64,000 nt of DNA from the NCBI RefSeq assembly GCF_001444425.1, contig NZ_CP013189.1:2294001-2358000 (forward strand), read 5' to 3'. Below are positions 18,532 to 29,744 of the stretch, piece by piece (position 1 is the stretch's first letter; every line of letters starts with the position of its first letter). The translations under genes were made by a program, and so were the position numbers. The notes below the pieces were generated by a model. It searched no databases. It had not been told where the DNA came from and saw only the letters and a program-made list of their open reading frames with translations. The DNA is from Pseudohongiella spirulinae. Its GTDB lineage: Bacteria > Pseudomonadota > Gammaproteobacteria > Pseudomonadales > Pseudohongiellaceae.

Positions 18532-20328
18532 CTACTCCAGCGTCACCAGAACATCGCCGGAGGACACAGTTTCTCCCTCATCGACATGAATCACGACAAC
18601 CACGCCATCCTTACTACTGCGAATTTCCGTTTCCATTTTCATCGCCTCAAGAACCATCAGGACATCACCGGATGCTACCGTATCACCCTCATTGACCATC
18701 AGTTTATGTACGGTCCCTGAAAGCGGAGCATTCACGTCATGACCTTCTGTGTCTGAAGTCTGACTGACGTCGGAAGCATTGTTGGCGACGTTTTTATTAG
18801 CGATGTCCGTCAGCTCGCCGCCTTCGGTTACCTTGACAACATAGGCTGTACCATCCACCTCGACCGTGTAAACGCCATCCTGTGCAGGCTTCTTACGAGC
18901 GGTCTTCGCGTTAGTGGGTTCAGTGGGTGGCTCCTCTGAGGGAGCCGGTTCAAATGCATCTGGATTGTTACGGTTGCGGAAGAATTTCAGCGCCACCTGA
19001 GGGAACAGGGCATAACTCAGCGTATCGTCAATCCCATTTACTATTTCAAATTTTTCTTTGTCGGCCAGCTCGAGCAACTCTCTTTGCAAGCGCTCGAACT
19101 CCGGATCGAGCAGATCTGCCGGACGACAGGTGATCGCCTCGCCGCCCTGCAAGACCGCCTGCTGCAACGCCTCATTGACCGGCGCAGGCGTCGCGCCATA
19201 TTCGCCTTTCAGGACGCCTTCAGTTTCTTTGGTAATATTCTTGTAACGCTCACCCGACAGGACATTAAGAACCGCCTGTGTTCCAACGATCTGCGATGTC
19301 GGCGTGACCAGGGGAATATACCCCAGATCTTTCCGAACTTTCGGGATTTCCTCCAACACCTCATCCAGGCGGTCAGTCGCGTTTTGTTCGCGCAGCTGGT
19401 TCTCGAGATTGGTCAGCATGCCGCCAGGCACCTGAGCCACAAGAATTCGCGAGTCAATGCCCTTCAGGGCCCCTTCGAACCGGGCATATTTTTTGCGCAC
19501 CTGCCGGAAATAAGATGCTATTTCTTCCAACAACACAATATCCAGGCCAGTATCACGATCAGTGCCTTGCAGCATCGCTACCATCGTTTCTGTAGGGGTA
19601 TGACCATAAGTCAGGCTCATGGAAGATATCGCCGTGTCCAGATTGTCAATTCCTGCTTCCACAGCCTTGATATAAGTCGCAGTAGACAGCCCGGTCGTTG
19701 CATGACATTGCATATGAATCGGAATCGACACTGTTTTTTTCAGGTTAGTGATCAATTCATAGGCTGTATAGGGCGCAAGAAGGCCAGCCATATCCTTGAT
19801 ACACAAGGATTCAGCCCCCATCTCCTCTATCTGACGGGCCATCTGCAACCAGCTGTCCAATGTATGCACCGGACTGACGGTGTATGACATGGTGCCCTGC
19901 GCATGCTTCTCATGTTTACGTACTGACTTGATGGCTGTTTCAAGGTTGCGTACATCGTTCATGGCGTCAAATACACGAAAGACATCTACCCCATTTACCG
20001 CGGCACGCTCGACAAATCGATCGACAATGTCGTCCGCATAATGTCGATAACCCAAAATATTCTGTCCGCGGAACAGCATTTGTTGACGCGTATTGGGCAT
20101 GGCCTCTTTCAGTTTTCTTATCCTTTCCCAGGGATCTTCACCCAAATAGCGGATACAGGCATCAAATGTTGCTCCACCCCAGGACTCAACTGCCCACAGA
20201 CCAACCTTATCGAGTTTGTCCGCAATGGGCAGCATATCGTCCAGTCGCATTCGCGTAGCAAGTAAGGACTGGTGCGCGTCGCGAAGAATGACATCAGTAA
20301 TTGCCAGAGGCTTTTTGGAGTCGCTCAT
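18532..20328 (-). CDS. oadA: oxaloacetate decarboxylase, alpha subunit (biotin-carrying)
   Basis: 598 residues: an N-terminal carboxyltransferase TIM barrel (about 5-300; [39 protein letters not shown] with the metal-binding His pair), a conserved carboxylase domain, a Pro/Ala/Thr linker (about 470-530), and a C-terminal biotinyl domain with the biotinylated Lys in [11 protein letters not shown]. It moves CO2 from oxaloacetate to biotin; OadB then releases it and pumps Na+. The alternative, methylmalonyl-CoA decarboxylase, is unlikely given the contiguous OadA architecture and the [10 protein letters not shown] signature. Confidence 0.95.
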   Translation of the reverse strand: MSDSKKPLAITDVILRDAHQSLLATRMRLDDMLPIADKLDKVGLWAVESWGGATFDACIRYLGEDPWERIRKLKEAMPNTRQQMLFRGQNILGYRHYADDIVDRFVERAAVNGVDVFRVFDAMNDVRNLETAIKSVRKHEKHAQGTMSYTVSPVHTLDSWLQMARQIEEMGAESLCIKDMAGLLAPYTAYELITNLKKTVSIPIHMQCHATTGLSTATYIKAVEAGIDNLDTAISSMSLTYGHTPTETMVAMLQGTDRDTGLDIVLLEEIASYFRQVRKKYARFEGALKGIDSRILVAQVPGGMLTNLENQLREQNATDRLDEVLEEIPKVRKDLGYIPLVTPTSQIVGTQAVLNVLSGERYKNITKETEGVLKGEYGATPAPVNEALQQAVLQGGEAITCRPADLLDPEFERLQRELLELADKEKFEIVNGIDDTLSYALFPQVALKFFRNRNNPDAFEPAPSEEPPTEPTNAKTARKKPAQDGVYTVEVDGTAYVVKVTEGGELTDIANKNVANNASDVSQTSDTEGHDVNAPLSGTVHKLMVNEGDTVASGDVLMVLEAMKMETEIRSSKDGVVVVIHVDEGETVSSGDVLVTLE

Positions 20329-20394
20329 GAGATATAACCCTTTTTGTTATCCGGGGTGGCAGTCCAGCCACAGTGTATCTGGAAGGAAATTATG

Positions 20395-20661
20395 TCAATC
20401 CGATTGACGATGCTGTCTGACTGCAGCAGTAATAGCAGCCACTATTTGCGCCTTATCCGCTGATTTAGCTGAAGCACCGCTGCCGCTATCCTTGCGTTTT
20501 GAAGTTCTTCGCCTGGGCACAACAGTTGGCGCGGGGGGAGAAAAACGCGATACCGCTGCTGACATGGCGACTGTCAGAAACACCAGAAGAACAAGAAAAG
20601 TGAATACAAAGCCCATCCCGTAAAGGGCGAGATTAAAACCTTCCAGCATCAATTCCGACAT
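20395..20661 (-). CDS. oadG: oxaloacetate decarboxylase, gamma subunit
   Basis: 88 residues from ATG 20661, which has a strong GGGGGGAG site; a longer frame reaches 20679. One N-terminal membrane helix (GMGFVFTFLVLLVFLTVAMS) is followed by a short charged cytoplasmic tail, the standard OadG plan. The subunit assembles alpha and beta and helps the carboxyltransferase. The tail is basic and Ser-rich (RRRTSKRKDSGSG). It is first of the oadGAB genes and 21 bp downstream of a lipoprotein gene on the same strand. Confidence 0.85.
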   Translation of the reverse strand: MSELMLEGFNLALYGMGFVFTFLVLLVFLTVAMSAAVSRFSPPAPTVVPRRRTSKRKDSGSGASAKSADKAQIVAAITAAVRQHRQSD

Positions 20662-20682
20662 ATCGCTCCCCCCTTGCAAGCT

Positions 20683-21228
20683 TTATTGGTTCAACGCTGG
20701 ATAGCTGCTCAGTACTTGATGAAATGCCTCACGAAATTCCGGGCGGGCATTGTCTTCGTGCATATACTCGCCCGGCAGCACGGTATGTATACGATTGATC
20801 TGTCCAGACCAAACGATATTCCCCGAGTCGGATTCAGCGATATCGATCAGCAGGGTTGCGACATATCGAAGCATGACATCTTCTTCGATACGACGCTCAA
20901 AGGGATCAATGTCCTGTTGATCCGGATTAAGGTTTACATGCCTGTAACTCAATGTCACGACCACATCATTCAGCCGGTCGTTGCGGACCAGACCCTTCTC
21001 CTGCAATGCTGCGTCTAATTCCGCAACCACATATTCAGACAAGAAACCCGGAATATCCTGGGTCTGCAGCCCATACGACTCGTAGGACGCATAATCTCCC
21101 GGACAGCACACATTCACGCTGTAACCAATTTGATGCCCGGTCTGGGCGCAGCCCGCCAGGAAGCCCAACAACAATATACTCACGATAAATCTTGCACTCG
21201 CTCGCGGGCTCAAGTTTCTTGCTGACAT
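20683..21228 (-). CDS. putative lipoprotein (DUF4136-like), upstream of oadG
   Basis: About 181 residues from ATG 21228, with AGAGGA upstream; an in-frame start at 21264 would spoil the signal peptide. The lipobox is LLLGFLAGC. The mature part has alternating strands with DVVVTLSYRHVNLN, MLRYVATLLIDIAESDSGNI and VWSGQINR, a pattern like the DUF4136 / small periplasmic lipoprotein fold. It ends 21 bp before oadG and probably shares its transcript. I see no known functional link to oxaloacetate decarboxylation. Confidence 0.7.
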   Translation of the reverse strand: MSARNLSPRASARFIVSILLLGFLAGCAQTGHQIGYSVNVCCPGDYASYESYGLQTQDIPGFLSEYVVAELDAALQEKGLVRNDRLNDVVVTLSYRHVNLNPDQQDIDPFERRIEEDVMLRYVATLLIDIAESDSGNIVWSGQINRIHTVLPGEYMHEDNARPEFREAFHQVLSSYPALNQ

Positions 21229-21377
21229 GTGTGGTGTCCTCTTATTAGTTTTTATAAAGCGCACTCAAAGGCGCAAACAATACAACATTATGAGTGGTTT
21301 GTCCTGATGCTTACTTGTCTTGCACCGACTTACCTATATACTCTCAACAACTTTCATAACAGCAACAGGTTGAAATT

Positions 21378-21956
21378 ATGTCATTATTGATCGTGGGTCT
21401 TGCTCTGTTTCTGAGCCTGCATTCTACCGCAATTTTTGCTCCGGAACGCAGAAGTAACATAATCAGACAAATTGGTGAGCGCTGGTGGAAAGTACTCTAC
21501 TCAGTTGCATCACTAATATCACTGGCTCTGATTATCTATGGATATGCAGAAGCACGGCAGTCTCCCATCTGGTTATGGCAACCTCCTGTGGCGATGCGCC
21601 ACACAGCCCTGCTATTAACGCTTATCGCTTTTATTCTTTTGGCTGCCACGTATGTGCCTGGGAATCGGCTAAAATCGCGCGTAGGGCATCCTATGCTGCT
21701 GGCCGTTAAGTTCTGGGCTCTGGCACATTTACTGGCGAATGGAACATTGGCTGACTTGTTGCTGTTCGGATCGTTTTTAGTATGGGGTGTTGCCGGGTTT
21801 GTAATCCGTCGTAAACGGGACCGTATAAACGGCGTGACCTACCCCGCAGGCGGCATGAGCAAGGACATCACAGTGATTATCGCAGGCCTCGCAAGCTGGG
21901 CCGTATTCGCCATGTACTTACACGTAGTACTGATTGGCATCAGCCCGATGCCCTGA
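21378..21956 (+). CDS. NnrU family integral membrane protein
   Basis: 192 residues with about five membrane helices. It has the NnrU hallmarks: an N-terminal helix ending in LHST, the segment WWKVLYSVASLISLALIIYG, RHTALLLTLIAFILLAATYV, and GHPMLLAVKFWALAHLLANG. NnrU was named in nitrite/nitric-oxide reductase clusters, and relatives include zeta-carotene isomerase Z-ISO, a heme b protein. No denitrification gene is nearby, so the family name is the limit of what can be said. It faces the rrn operon, separated by a bidirectional terminator. Confidence 0.85.
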   Translation: MSLLIVGLALFLSLHSTAIFAPERRSNIIRQIGERWWKVLYSVASLISLALIIYGYAEARQSPIWLWQPPVAMRHTALLLTLIAFILLAATYVPGNRLKSRVGHPMLLAVKFWALAHLLANGTLADLLLFGSFLVWGVAGFVIRRKRDRINGVTYPAGGMSKDITVIIAGLASWAVFAMYLHVVLIGISPMP

Positions 21957-22016
21957 TTGCTGAAACGACACTGTCACCGTGTACGGCAGGCAGTGTCATT
22001 CAATCCCGGGCATAAA

Positions 22017-22048
22017 AAAAGGGTCACCCCTGATGGGGTGACCCTTTT
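22017..22048. terminator. bidirectional intrinsic terminator
   Basis: A perfect 14-bp stem (AAAAGGGTCACCCC / GGGGTGACCCTTTT) has a 4-nt TGAT loop. Poly-A precedes it, so that on the minus strand a run of T follows the stem, and T-rich sequence follows on the plus strand. It can stop both the NnrU transcript and read-through from the rrn operon. Confidence 0.85.
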
Positions 22049-22050
22049 GC

Positions 22051-22164
22051 TTTTTGATGCCTGACAAAACGGCAGGACAGCCGTTTTGCACAGCCGAAGG
22101 CTGCCCGAAGGGCGAGGGCCAAGGAAGGCCCGAGTGACCATGTCCGTAGAACATCGGCGAGTAT
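22051..22164. repeat. structured spacer with duplicated 5S tail
   Basis: TTTTTGATGCCTGAC at 22051-22065 repeats exactly at 22211-22225, where it is the end of the 5S gene plus its spacer. Between the copies lie several hairpins on either strand: AAAACGGC/GCCGTTTT (from about 22066), CAGCC/GGCTG, and GGGCC/GGCCC. No ORF or tRNA fits. It looks like the remnant of a second 5S distal end with its own terminator at 22017-22048. Confidence 0.5.
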
Positions 22165-22171
22165 CAAAAAC

Positions 22172-22207
22172 AAAAAACCCCTACCGGCAGCGCCGATAGG
22201 GGTTTTT
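22172..22207 (-). terminator. rrn operon terminator after 5S
   Basis: A GC-rich stem (ACCCCTAccGGC / GCCgaTAGGGGT with small mismatches) is flanked by A and T tracts. On the minus strand it starts about ten bases after the 5S 3' end and finishes in TTTTTTGTTTTT. Strong Rho-independent terminator. Confidence 0.85.
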
Positions 22208-22216
22208 GCTTTTTTG

Positions 22217-22336
22217 ATGCCTGACGATGTCCTACTCTCACATGGGGAGGCCCCACACTACCATCGGCGCTGAGCAGTTTCACTTCTGAGTTCGAGATGG
22301 GATCAGGTGGTTCACACTCGCTATGGTCGTCAGGCA
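22217..22336 (-). rRNA. rrf: 5S ribosomal RNA
   Basis: On the minus strand the gene runs from TGCCTGACGACCATAGCG to a closing GTCAGGCAT, about 120 nt. It has the conserved CCCATCTCGAACTCAGAAGT internal region and complementary ends. The 3' tail sequence is repeated 160 bp downstream. Confidence 0.95.
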
Positions 22337-22651
22337 AACCGTGGATGGCTGTGTCCATTTGAACACACCACCGCTTACCCTTTGACAATCGACTGAATGA
22401 AGATCGTATGCTGTCTTTGTCTTTCTAAAATCTATACAAACCACGTTATCCATACGCTGATTCGAACATGCAAGTTCGTCTCATATAATTGTCGCTTTAA
22501 AAAAACCTGCGATTATATGGTCAAGCCTCACGTGCAATTAGTACTGGTTAGCTCAACGCCTCACAACGCTTACACACCCAGCCTATCAACGTCCTGGTCT
22601 CGAACGGCACTTCAGGGGGCTCAAGGCCCCAGGGAGATCTCGTCTTGAGGG

Positions 22652-22685
<34 letters not shown>

Positions 22686-22853
22686 TGTCCGAACATAGCT
22701 ACCGGGCAATGCCACTGGCGTGACAACCCGAACACCAGAGGTTCGTCCACTCCGGTCCTCTCGTACTAGGAGCAGCTCCTCTCAAATCTCCAACGCCCAC
22801 GGCAGATAGGGACCGAACTGTCTCACGACGTTCTAAACCCAGCTCGCGTACCA

Positions 22854-22886
<33 letters not shown>

Positions 22887-22888
22887 GG

Positions 22889-22931
<43 letters not shown>

Positions 22932-22960
22932 ACCGCCGTCGATGTGAACTCTTGGGCGGT

Positions 22961-23016
<56 letters not shown>

Positions 23017-23017
23017 A

Positions 23018-23058
<41 letters not shown>

Positions 23059-23438
23059 GCCGTCGCTCTCGCAGTCAAGCACCCTTATGCCATTACACTA
23101 AACGAGCGATTTCCGACCGCTCTTAGGGTACCTTCGTGCTCCTCCGTTACACTTTGGGAGGAGACCGCCCCAGTCAAACTACCCACCACACACGGTCCTC
23201 GTGCCCGTTTCAGGCACTGAGTTAGAACCTCAACAATACCAGGGTGGTATTTCAAGGATGACTCCACAAGTGCTGGCGCACCTGCTTCAAAGTCTCCCAC
23301 CTATCCTACACAGATAGTGTCAAAGTCCAGTGTGAAGCTATAGTAAAGGTTCACGGGGTCTTTCCGTCTAGCCGCGGGTACACTGCATCTTAACAGCGAT
23401 TTCAATTTCACTGAGTCTTGGGTGGAGACAGCGTGGCC

Positions 23439-23536
<98 letters not shown>

Positions 23537-24236
23537 CAAGAGCTTCGCTTACGCTAACCCCATCAATTAACCTTCCGGCACCGGGCAGGCGTCACACCGT
23601 ATACGTCCACTTACGTGTTTGCACAGTGCTGTGTTTTTAATAAACAGTTGCAGCCACCTGGTCACTTCGACTCCTCTCAGCTTACCTAGTAAATAGTTCA
23701 CCAAAAGGAGCGTACCTTCTCCCGAAGTTACGGTACCATTTTGCCTAGTTCCTTCACCCAAGTTCTCTCAAGCGCCTTGGTATTCTCTACCTGATCACCT
23801 GTGTCGGTTTACAGTACGGTCGTCTGTTACCTGAAGCTTAGAAGTTTTTCCTGGAAGCAGGGCATCAACCACTTCTCCCGTTTAAAAACAGGATCGTCAT
23901 CAGCTCTCAGCCTTAAGGGTCCGGATTTACCTAAACCCTCAGCCTACTACCTTAAACGCGGACAACCAACGCCGCGCTGGCCTAGCCTTCTCCGTCACTC
24001 CATCGCAGTAACAGCCGGTATCGGAATTTTAACCGATTTCCCATCGACTACAGCTCTCGCTCTCGCCTTAGGGGCCGACTCACCCTGTCCCGATTAACGT
24101 TGGACAGGAAACCTTGATCTTCCGGCGGGGAGGTTTTTCACCCCCCTTATCGTTACTCATGTCAGCATTCGCACTTGTGATACCTCCAGCAAACCTCTCG
24201 ATTCACCTTCAACGGCCTACACAACGCTCCTCTACC

Positions 24237-24415
24237 ATACGTGCACTTCATTAAACCCACTTCCTGCACCCGACTCAACGTTCGGGGGTGCTTGACTGTC
24301 GCGCTAACGCGCGCCAGGAGCTTTACCCCCGACTCGACGTTGGGGGGTGCTTGACTGTCGCGCTAACGCGCGACAGGAGCTTGCCTTACAAATGGTTTTA
24401 ATGAAGTGCACGTAT
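24237..24415 (-). other. 23S rRNA intervening sequence (IVS) in helix 45
   Basis: A 19-bp perfect inverted repeat (24237-24255 with 24397-24415) closes a ~179-nt insertion that replaces the ~22-nt E. coli helix 45 (nt 1164-1185). Normal 23S sequence resumes on both sides (CCGAAGCTGCGG before, GGTAGAGGAGCG after, on the minus strand). IVSs at helix 45 are known in Salmonella, Proteus and other proteobacteria, where RNase III excises them and leaves fragmented 23S. There is no ORF inside. Confidence 0.85.
24271..24382 (-). repeat. two tandem hairpin-forming repeats inside the 23S IVS
   Basis: Two 53-nt copies (24271-24323 and 24330-24382) repeat with a 59-bp period and differ at three positions. 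On the transcript each copy can form a hairpin CTGTCGCGC-GTTA-GCGCGACAG (one mismatch in the 24271 copy) and a second C/G stem whose inner arms differ yet still pair in each copy. The unit looks like a duplicated folded RNA module. Confidence 0.8.
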
Positions 24416-24571
24416 CCGCAGCTTCGGTTATCAGTTTGAGCCCCGTTATATCTTCCGCGCAGGCCGACTCGACTAGTGAGCTATTACGCTTTCTTTAAAG
24501 GATGGCTGCTTCTAAGCCAACCTCCTAGCTGTCTGAGCCTTCCCACATCGTTTCCCACTTAACTGATATTT

Positions 24572-24604
<33 letters not shown>

Positions 24605-25097
24605 CTTGACGACGGACGTTAGCACCCGCCGTCTGTCTCCCGTGATAAAACTTACTGGTATTCGGAGTTTGCATCGGGTTGGTAAGTCGGGATGACCCCC
24701 TAGCCGACACAGTGCTCTACCCCCAGCAGTCAATTCCACGAGGCGCTACCTAAATAGCTTTCGAGGAGAACCAGCTATCTCCGGGCTTGATTAGCCTTTC
24801 ACTCCGACCCACAGGTCATCCGAATCTTTTTCAACAGATCCCGGTTCGGTCCTCCAGTGCCTGTTACGGCACCTTCAACCTGCCCATGGGTAGATCGCCC
24901 GGTTTCGGGTCTAATGCCAGCAACTCATTCGCCCAGTTAAGACTCGGTTTCCCTACGGCTCCCCTACACGGTTAACCTTGCTACTGACATTAACTCGCTG
25001 ACCCATTATACAAAAGGTACGCCGTCACAGGACACAATGCCTGCTCCGACTGCTTGTACGTACGCGGTTTCAGGGTCTATTTCACTCCCCTCTCCGG

Positions 25098-25142
<45 letters not shown>

Positions 25143-25770
25143 GCCAGGAGTATTTAGCCTTGGAGGATGGTCCCCCCATCTTCAGTCAAAATTACACGTG
25201 TTTCGACCTACTCGTTTTCACAATCCCAGTGCTTTCGTGTACGGGGCTATCACCCACTGTCGCCGGACTTTCCAGACCGTTCCACTAACACTAAAATTGC
25301 TTAAGGGCTTTTCCCCGTTCGCTCACCGCTACTTAGGGAATCTCAATTGATTTCTTTTCCTGCAGGTACTTAGATGTTTCAGTTCCCCGCGTTCGCTTCC
25401 TTAACCTATGGATTCAGTTAAGGATGACCCACAAGTGGGCCGGGTTTCCCCATTCGGACATCTCCGGATCAAAGCCTGTTTGACGGCTCCCCGAAGCATT
25501 TCGCTGCCTACCACGTCCTTCATCGCCTCTGGCTGCCAAGGCATCCACCACGTACGCTTAATTGCTTGACCATATAACCTCAGACTCTTTTAAAAGCCCA
25601 ACATTACACAACCAAACTCGCCTTCGATCATCGTACAGATTTTGCGCTTGTATAAATTTATTCAGCATACACATCTCATCAGTTATCTCTTGCACTTAAA
25701 TGCCCATCACAGATCGTCTCCGTGACAAACAGCACAAAAAACACTAACAAGCTGTGTCTTCATTCATCGA

Positions 25771-25782
25771 TTGTTAAAGAAC
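25771..25782 (-). promoter_or_regulatory. boxA antitermination element before 23S
   Basis: GTTCTTTAACAA on the minus strand, in the tRNA-Ile-23S spacer, matches the rrn boxA consensus (TGCTCTTTAACAA) bound by NusB/NusE. The rest of this 285-bp spacer holds no second tRNA. Confidence 0.65.
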
Positions 25783-25855
25783 ACTTACCTGAATCTACAG
25801 GATCCAGGAAACTATTAATGGCCAGTCACATTACTGTAAACCAGTCACACTAATA

Positions 25856-25932
<77 letters not shown>

Positions 25933-26039
25933 GAATCCGTGTCAGGTCGGTCGCTCAAGGCAACCACCCTGGGTTCTAAAAAGTTCAGGATTAAGTAATA
26001 GAGGTGGACACTTGTCCGGGATGCTTTGCGCTTTCTGTT

Positions 26040-27577
<1,538 letters not shown>

Positions 27578-27781
27578 AGGTTCGCTCGAGTTCACTTGAT
27601 CTGTACTGCTTAACTAGACCAAAACTACTCTCAAGCTAAATCATGCTCAAAGTCACAACTACTGTCTATAAGACTTAAATAATTTACTCAGTAAATTAAC
27701 GCAGTTGCTTACCTTTGATATCTTTGCGAAATGTCGCAAAAACACCCCGGCAAGCACCCACCTCTATTACTTAATCTCTGT

Positions 27782-27793
27782 CTTTTAAAGAAC
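27782..27793 (-). promoter_or_regulatory. leader boxA of the rrn operon
   Basis: GTTCTTTAAAAG on the minus strand, between the proximal promoter and 16S, resembles boxA. It fits the antitermination signal found in rrn leaders. Confidence 0.5.
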
Positions 27794-27828
27794 TTTTTGC
27801 CTCAGCCTTCATGGCTAAGAGGCCGCGT

Positions 27829-27856
27829 ATTATACGCGTTTGAATCATTCTGGCAA
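27829..27856 (-). promoter_or_regulatory. rrn promoter, proximal
   Basis: On the minus strand TTGCCA (27856-27851) and a perfect TATAAT (27834-27829) are 16 bp apart. A GC-rich discriminator (ACGCGGCC) follows, typical of stringently controlled rRNA promoters. Confidence 0.75.
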
Positions 27857-27935
27857 GAGCTTTTTCAAACAATTTGTCGATCAGTTCTCTTGCTGCCCCA
27901 ACCTGAAAGTTACCCTTCAGCTGTCAGGGGCGCGC

Positions 27936-27963
27936 ATTATGCCATAGACATTTTTTGCTGCAA
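27936..27963 (-). promoter_or_regulatory. rrn promoter, distal
   Basis: On the minus strand TTGCAG (27963-27958) and CATAAT (27941-27936) are 16 bp apart, followed by GCGCGCC, again a GC discriminator. An A-rich stretch upstream could act as an UP element. With the proximal site it gives the usual tandem rrn promoter pair. The 445-bp region 27578-28021 shows nothing else recognisable. Confidence 0.6.
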
Positions 27964-28021
27964 GCTTTTTCGACAAATTTTTAATCAGAAGTCTTGCCGG
28001 ACACGACGCACAATAAAGACG

Positions 28022-28672
28022 TCAATTCCTGATCGGCCTGTTAGTCCGCTTCCTCACTGAATTGAAGCCGCGGTAAGCCAAAAGCAGGGCAAGCAGTGTA
28101 CCATAAAAAACCGCATCGAAAACATCTGTTCGCAGAATCCAGACCAAATGCAAAATCGACAGAACGGCAGCCAGGTAAACCATCCTGTGGAGCGGCTTCC
28201 AGCGCTTACCGAGGCGCCTGACCATGCGCTTGGGCGAAGTGATACCCATCGCCAACAAAATCAGGAAAGCCACAAATCCCACGGTAATATACGGGCGCTC
28301 GAGGATATCAGTACCGATCTCGTACCAGCGCAACTCAAGCAGGAAGAGTATATAGACAAGAAAATGCAGACTTGCGTAGAACAGGGCAAACAACCCCAGC
28401 GTTCTTCGCAGCGGCGCCAAGCTTCCGAGGCTGAAAATTTCCCGCAGTGGTGTTATCGCCAGACTCATCAGCAGAAAGCGCAAAGTCCAGCGCCCGGTAT
28501 CAAGTGCCAGCTCCTTGGCTGGATCGGCACCCAGCGTATTCGTTACGATGCCCTGCACCTGCAATACAAAAGGCACACACGCCAGAACCCAGACCAGCCG
28601 ACGCAACCAGAGCCACAGCTGCGGGTTGCGTCGCCATGTCGACACACCATCAAGACCCACGCGAGCCGCCAA
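28022..28672 (-). CDS. msrQ: MsrQ heme-binding membrane subunit of the periplasmic methionine sulfoxide reductase
   Basis: MsrQ passes electrons from the quinone pool/respiratory chain to MsrP. The 216-residue protein has about six membrane helices and the YedZ signature elements TGRWTLRFLLMSLAITPLRE, FALFYASLHFLVYILF (heme-ligand His) and KRWKPLHRMVYLAAVLSILH. The start is uncertain: TTG 28672 directly follows the msrP stop with no visible ribosome-binding site, and GTG codons 4 and 9 residues further are alternatives, so translational coupling is likely. Confidence 0.9.
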   Translation of the reverse strand: MAARVGLDGVSTWRRNPQLWLWLRRLVWVLACVPFVLQVQGIVTNTLGADPAKELALDTGRWTLRFLLMSLAITPLREIFSLGSLAPLRRTLGLFALFYASLHFLVYILFLLELRWYEIGTDILERPYITVGFVAFLILLAMGITSPKRMVRRLGKRWKPLHRMVYLAAVLSILHLVWILRTDVFDAVFYGTLLALLLAYRGFNSVRKRTNRPIRN

Positions 28673-29716
28673 TCAATAGTAGCGCGCCAGATCCATGCCC
28701 TCATACAAATGAGCAACCTGGTCGCCATAACCATTAAACATCAGGGTATCCTGACGGGACACCGAGAACAACGTTCTGGGCAAACGAGTTTCCATATCCT
28801 GACGCCATCGTGGATGATGCACATTGGGGTTAACATTCGCGTAAAAGCCGTACTCACTGGGCTGCATCATGTTCCAGGTCGTTGGCGGCTCCTGCTCAGT
28901 GAAGCGGATTTTCACAATTGATTTAACGCTCTTGAAACCGTACTTCCAGGGCACGACCAGGCGGATAGGCGCTCCATTCTGCGGAGGCAAATAGTTACCA
29001 TAAAGTCCGACCGCCAGGAATGTCAGCGGATTCATCGCCTCATCCATGCGTAACCCTTCGCGATAAGGCCAATCCACGATACTGAAGCGACTCCGTTGAG
29101 CAGGCATCTGCTCGGGGTCCACCAGAGTCTCGAATGCGACATACTTTGCCTTTGAGTTAGGTTCAACACGCCGGATCAGATCGGCCAGAGAGAACCCTAC
29201 CCACGGTATGACCATCGACCAGCGCTCTACACAGCGAAGGCGATAGATGCGCTCTTCCAGTTGCTGTGGTTTGAGAAAGTCTTCCAGATGATAAACACCT
29301 GGCTTATCGCACTCACCACCAATATCGATAGACCAGGGGTCAACCTTGAAAGTCTGCGAATACTTGTAAGGATCGTCCTTATTCATACCGAATTCATAGA
29401 AATTGTTGTAAGTCACAACATCTCGATACGGCGTCAGGTCCTCGTCGGTCCAGAAGTCTCCGCCACGCTCAACCGGCTGAATGTTCTGAAACTTCTCCTG
29501 CCACCACGGCGCCGGCGCCGATCTCACCATATCTGAGGGCGCACGAGCACGCAGACCATCACCTGGCGCTGCCGCCAACGACAGCCCTGCCCCACCCATG
29601 CCTGCAGCGCCCAACCCCAGGGTTAGCGCATTGCCCATGAATTGCCGTCGGCTGTGATAAACCGACTCTGGCGTAATTTCAGAAGATGGAATTTCGGATC
29701 TGGTTTTGATTAACAT
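28673..29716 (-). CDS. msrP: MsrP, periplasmic molybdopterin methionine sulfoxide reductase
   Basis: MsrP repairs oxidised methionines in periplasmic proteins. About 347 residues, starting at ATG 29716 (a GTG two codons earlier is possible; GAGG lies upstream). A twin-arginine signal ([15 protein letters not shown]) marks export of the folded Mo-protein by Tat. The Mo-coordinating cysteine lies in [20 protein letters not shown], and the C-terminal part matches YedY. It forms an operon with msrQ. Confidence 0.93.
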   Translation of the reverse strand: MLIKTRSEIPSSEITPESVYHSRRQFMGNALTLGLGAAGMGGAGLSLAAAPGDGLRARAPSDMVRSAPAPWWQEKFQNIQPVERGGDFWTDEDLTPYRDVVTYNNFYEFGMNKDDPYKYSQTFKVDPWSIDIGGECDKPGVYHLEDFLKPQQLEERIYRLRCVERWSMVIPWVGFSLADLIRRVEPNSKAKYVAFETLVDPEQMPAQRSRFSIVDWPYREGLRMDEAMNPLTFLAVGLYGNYLPPQNGAPIRLVVPWKYGFKSVKSIVKIRFTEQEPPTTWNMMQPSEYGFYANVNPNVHHPRWRQDMETRLPRTLFSVSRQDTLMFNGYGDQVAHLYEGMDLARYY

Positions 29717-29744
29717 GATCACACCTCGCCTTTATATATCCTGA

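Noticed and set aside
24271-24382. CRISPR array
   Set aside because: Only two repeats with almost no spacer (6 nt), inside a 23S gene and palindromic throughout; no cas genes.
28148-28921. 257-codon ORF antisense to msrQ/msrP
   Set aside because: Gln/His/Arg-rich shadow with no domain.
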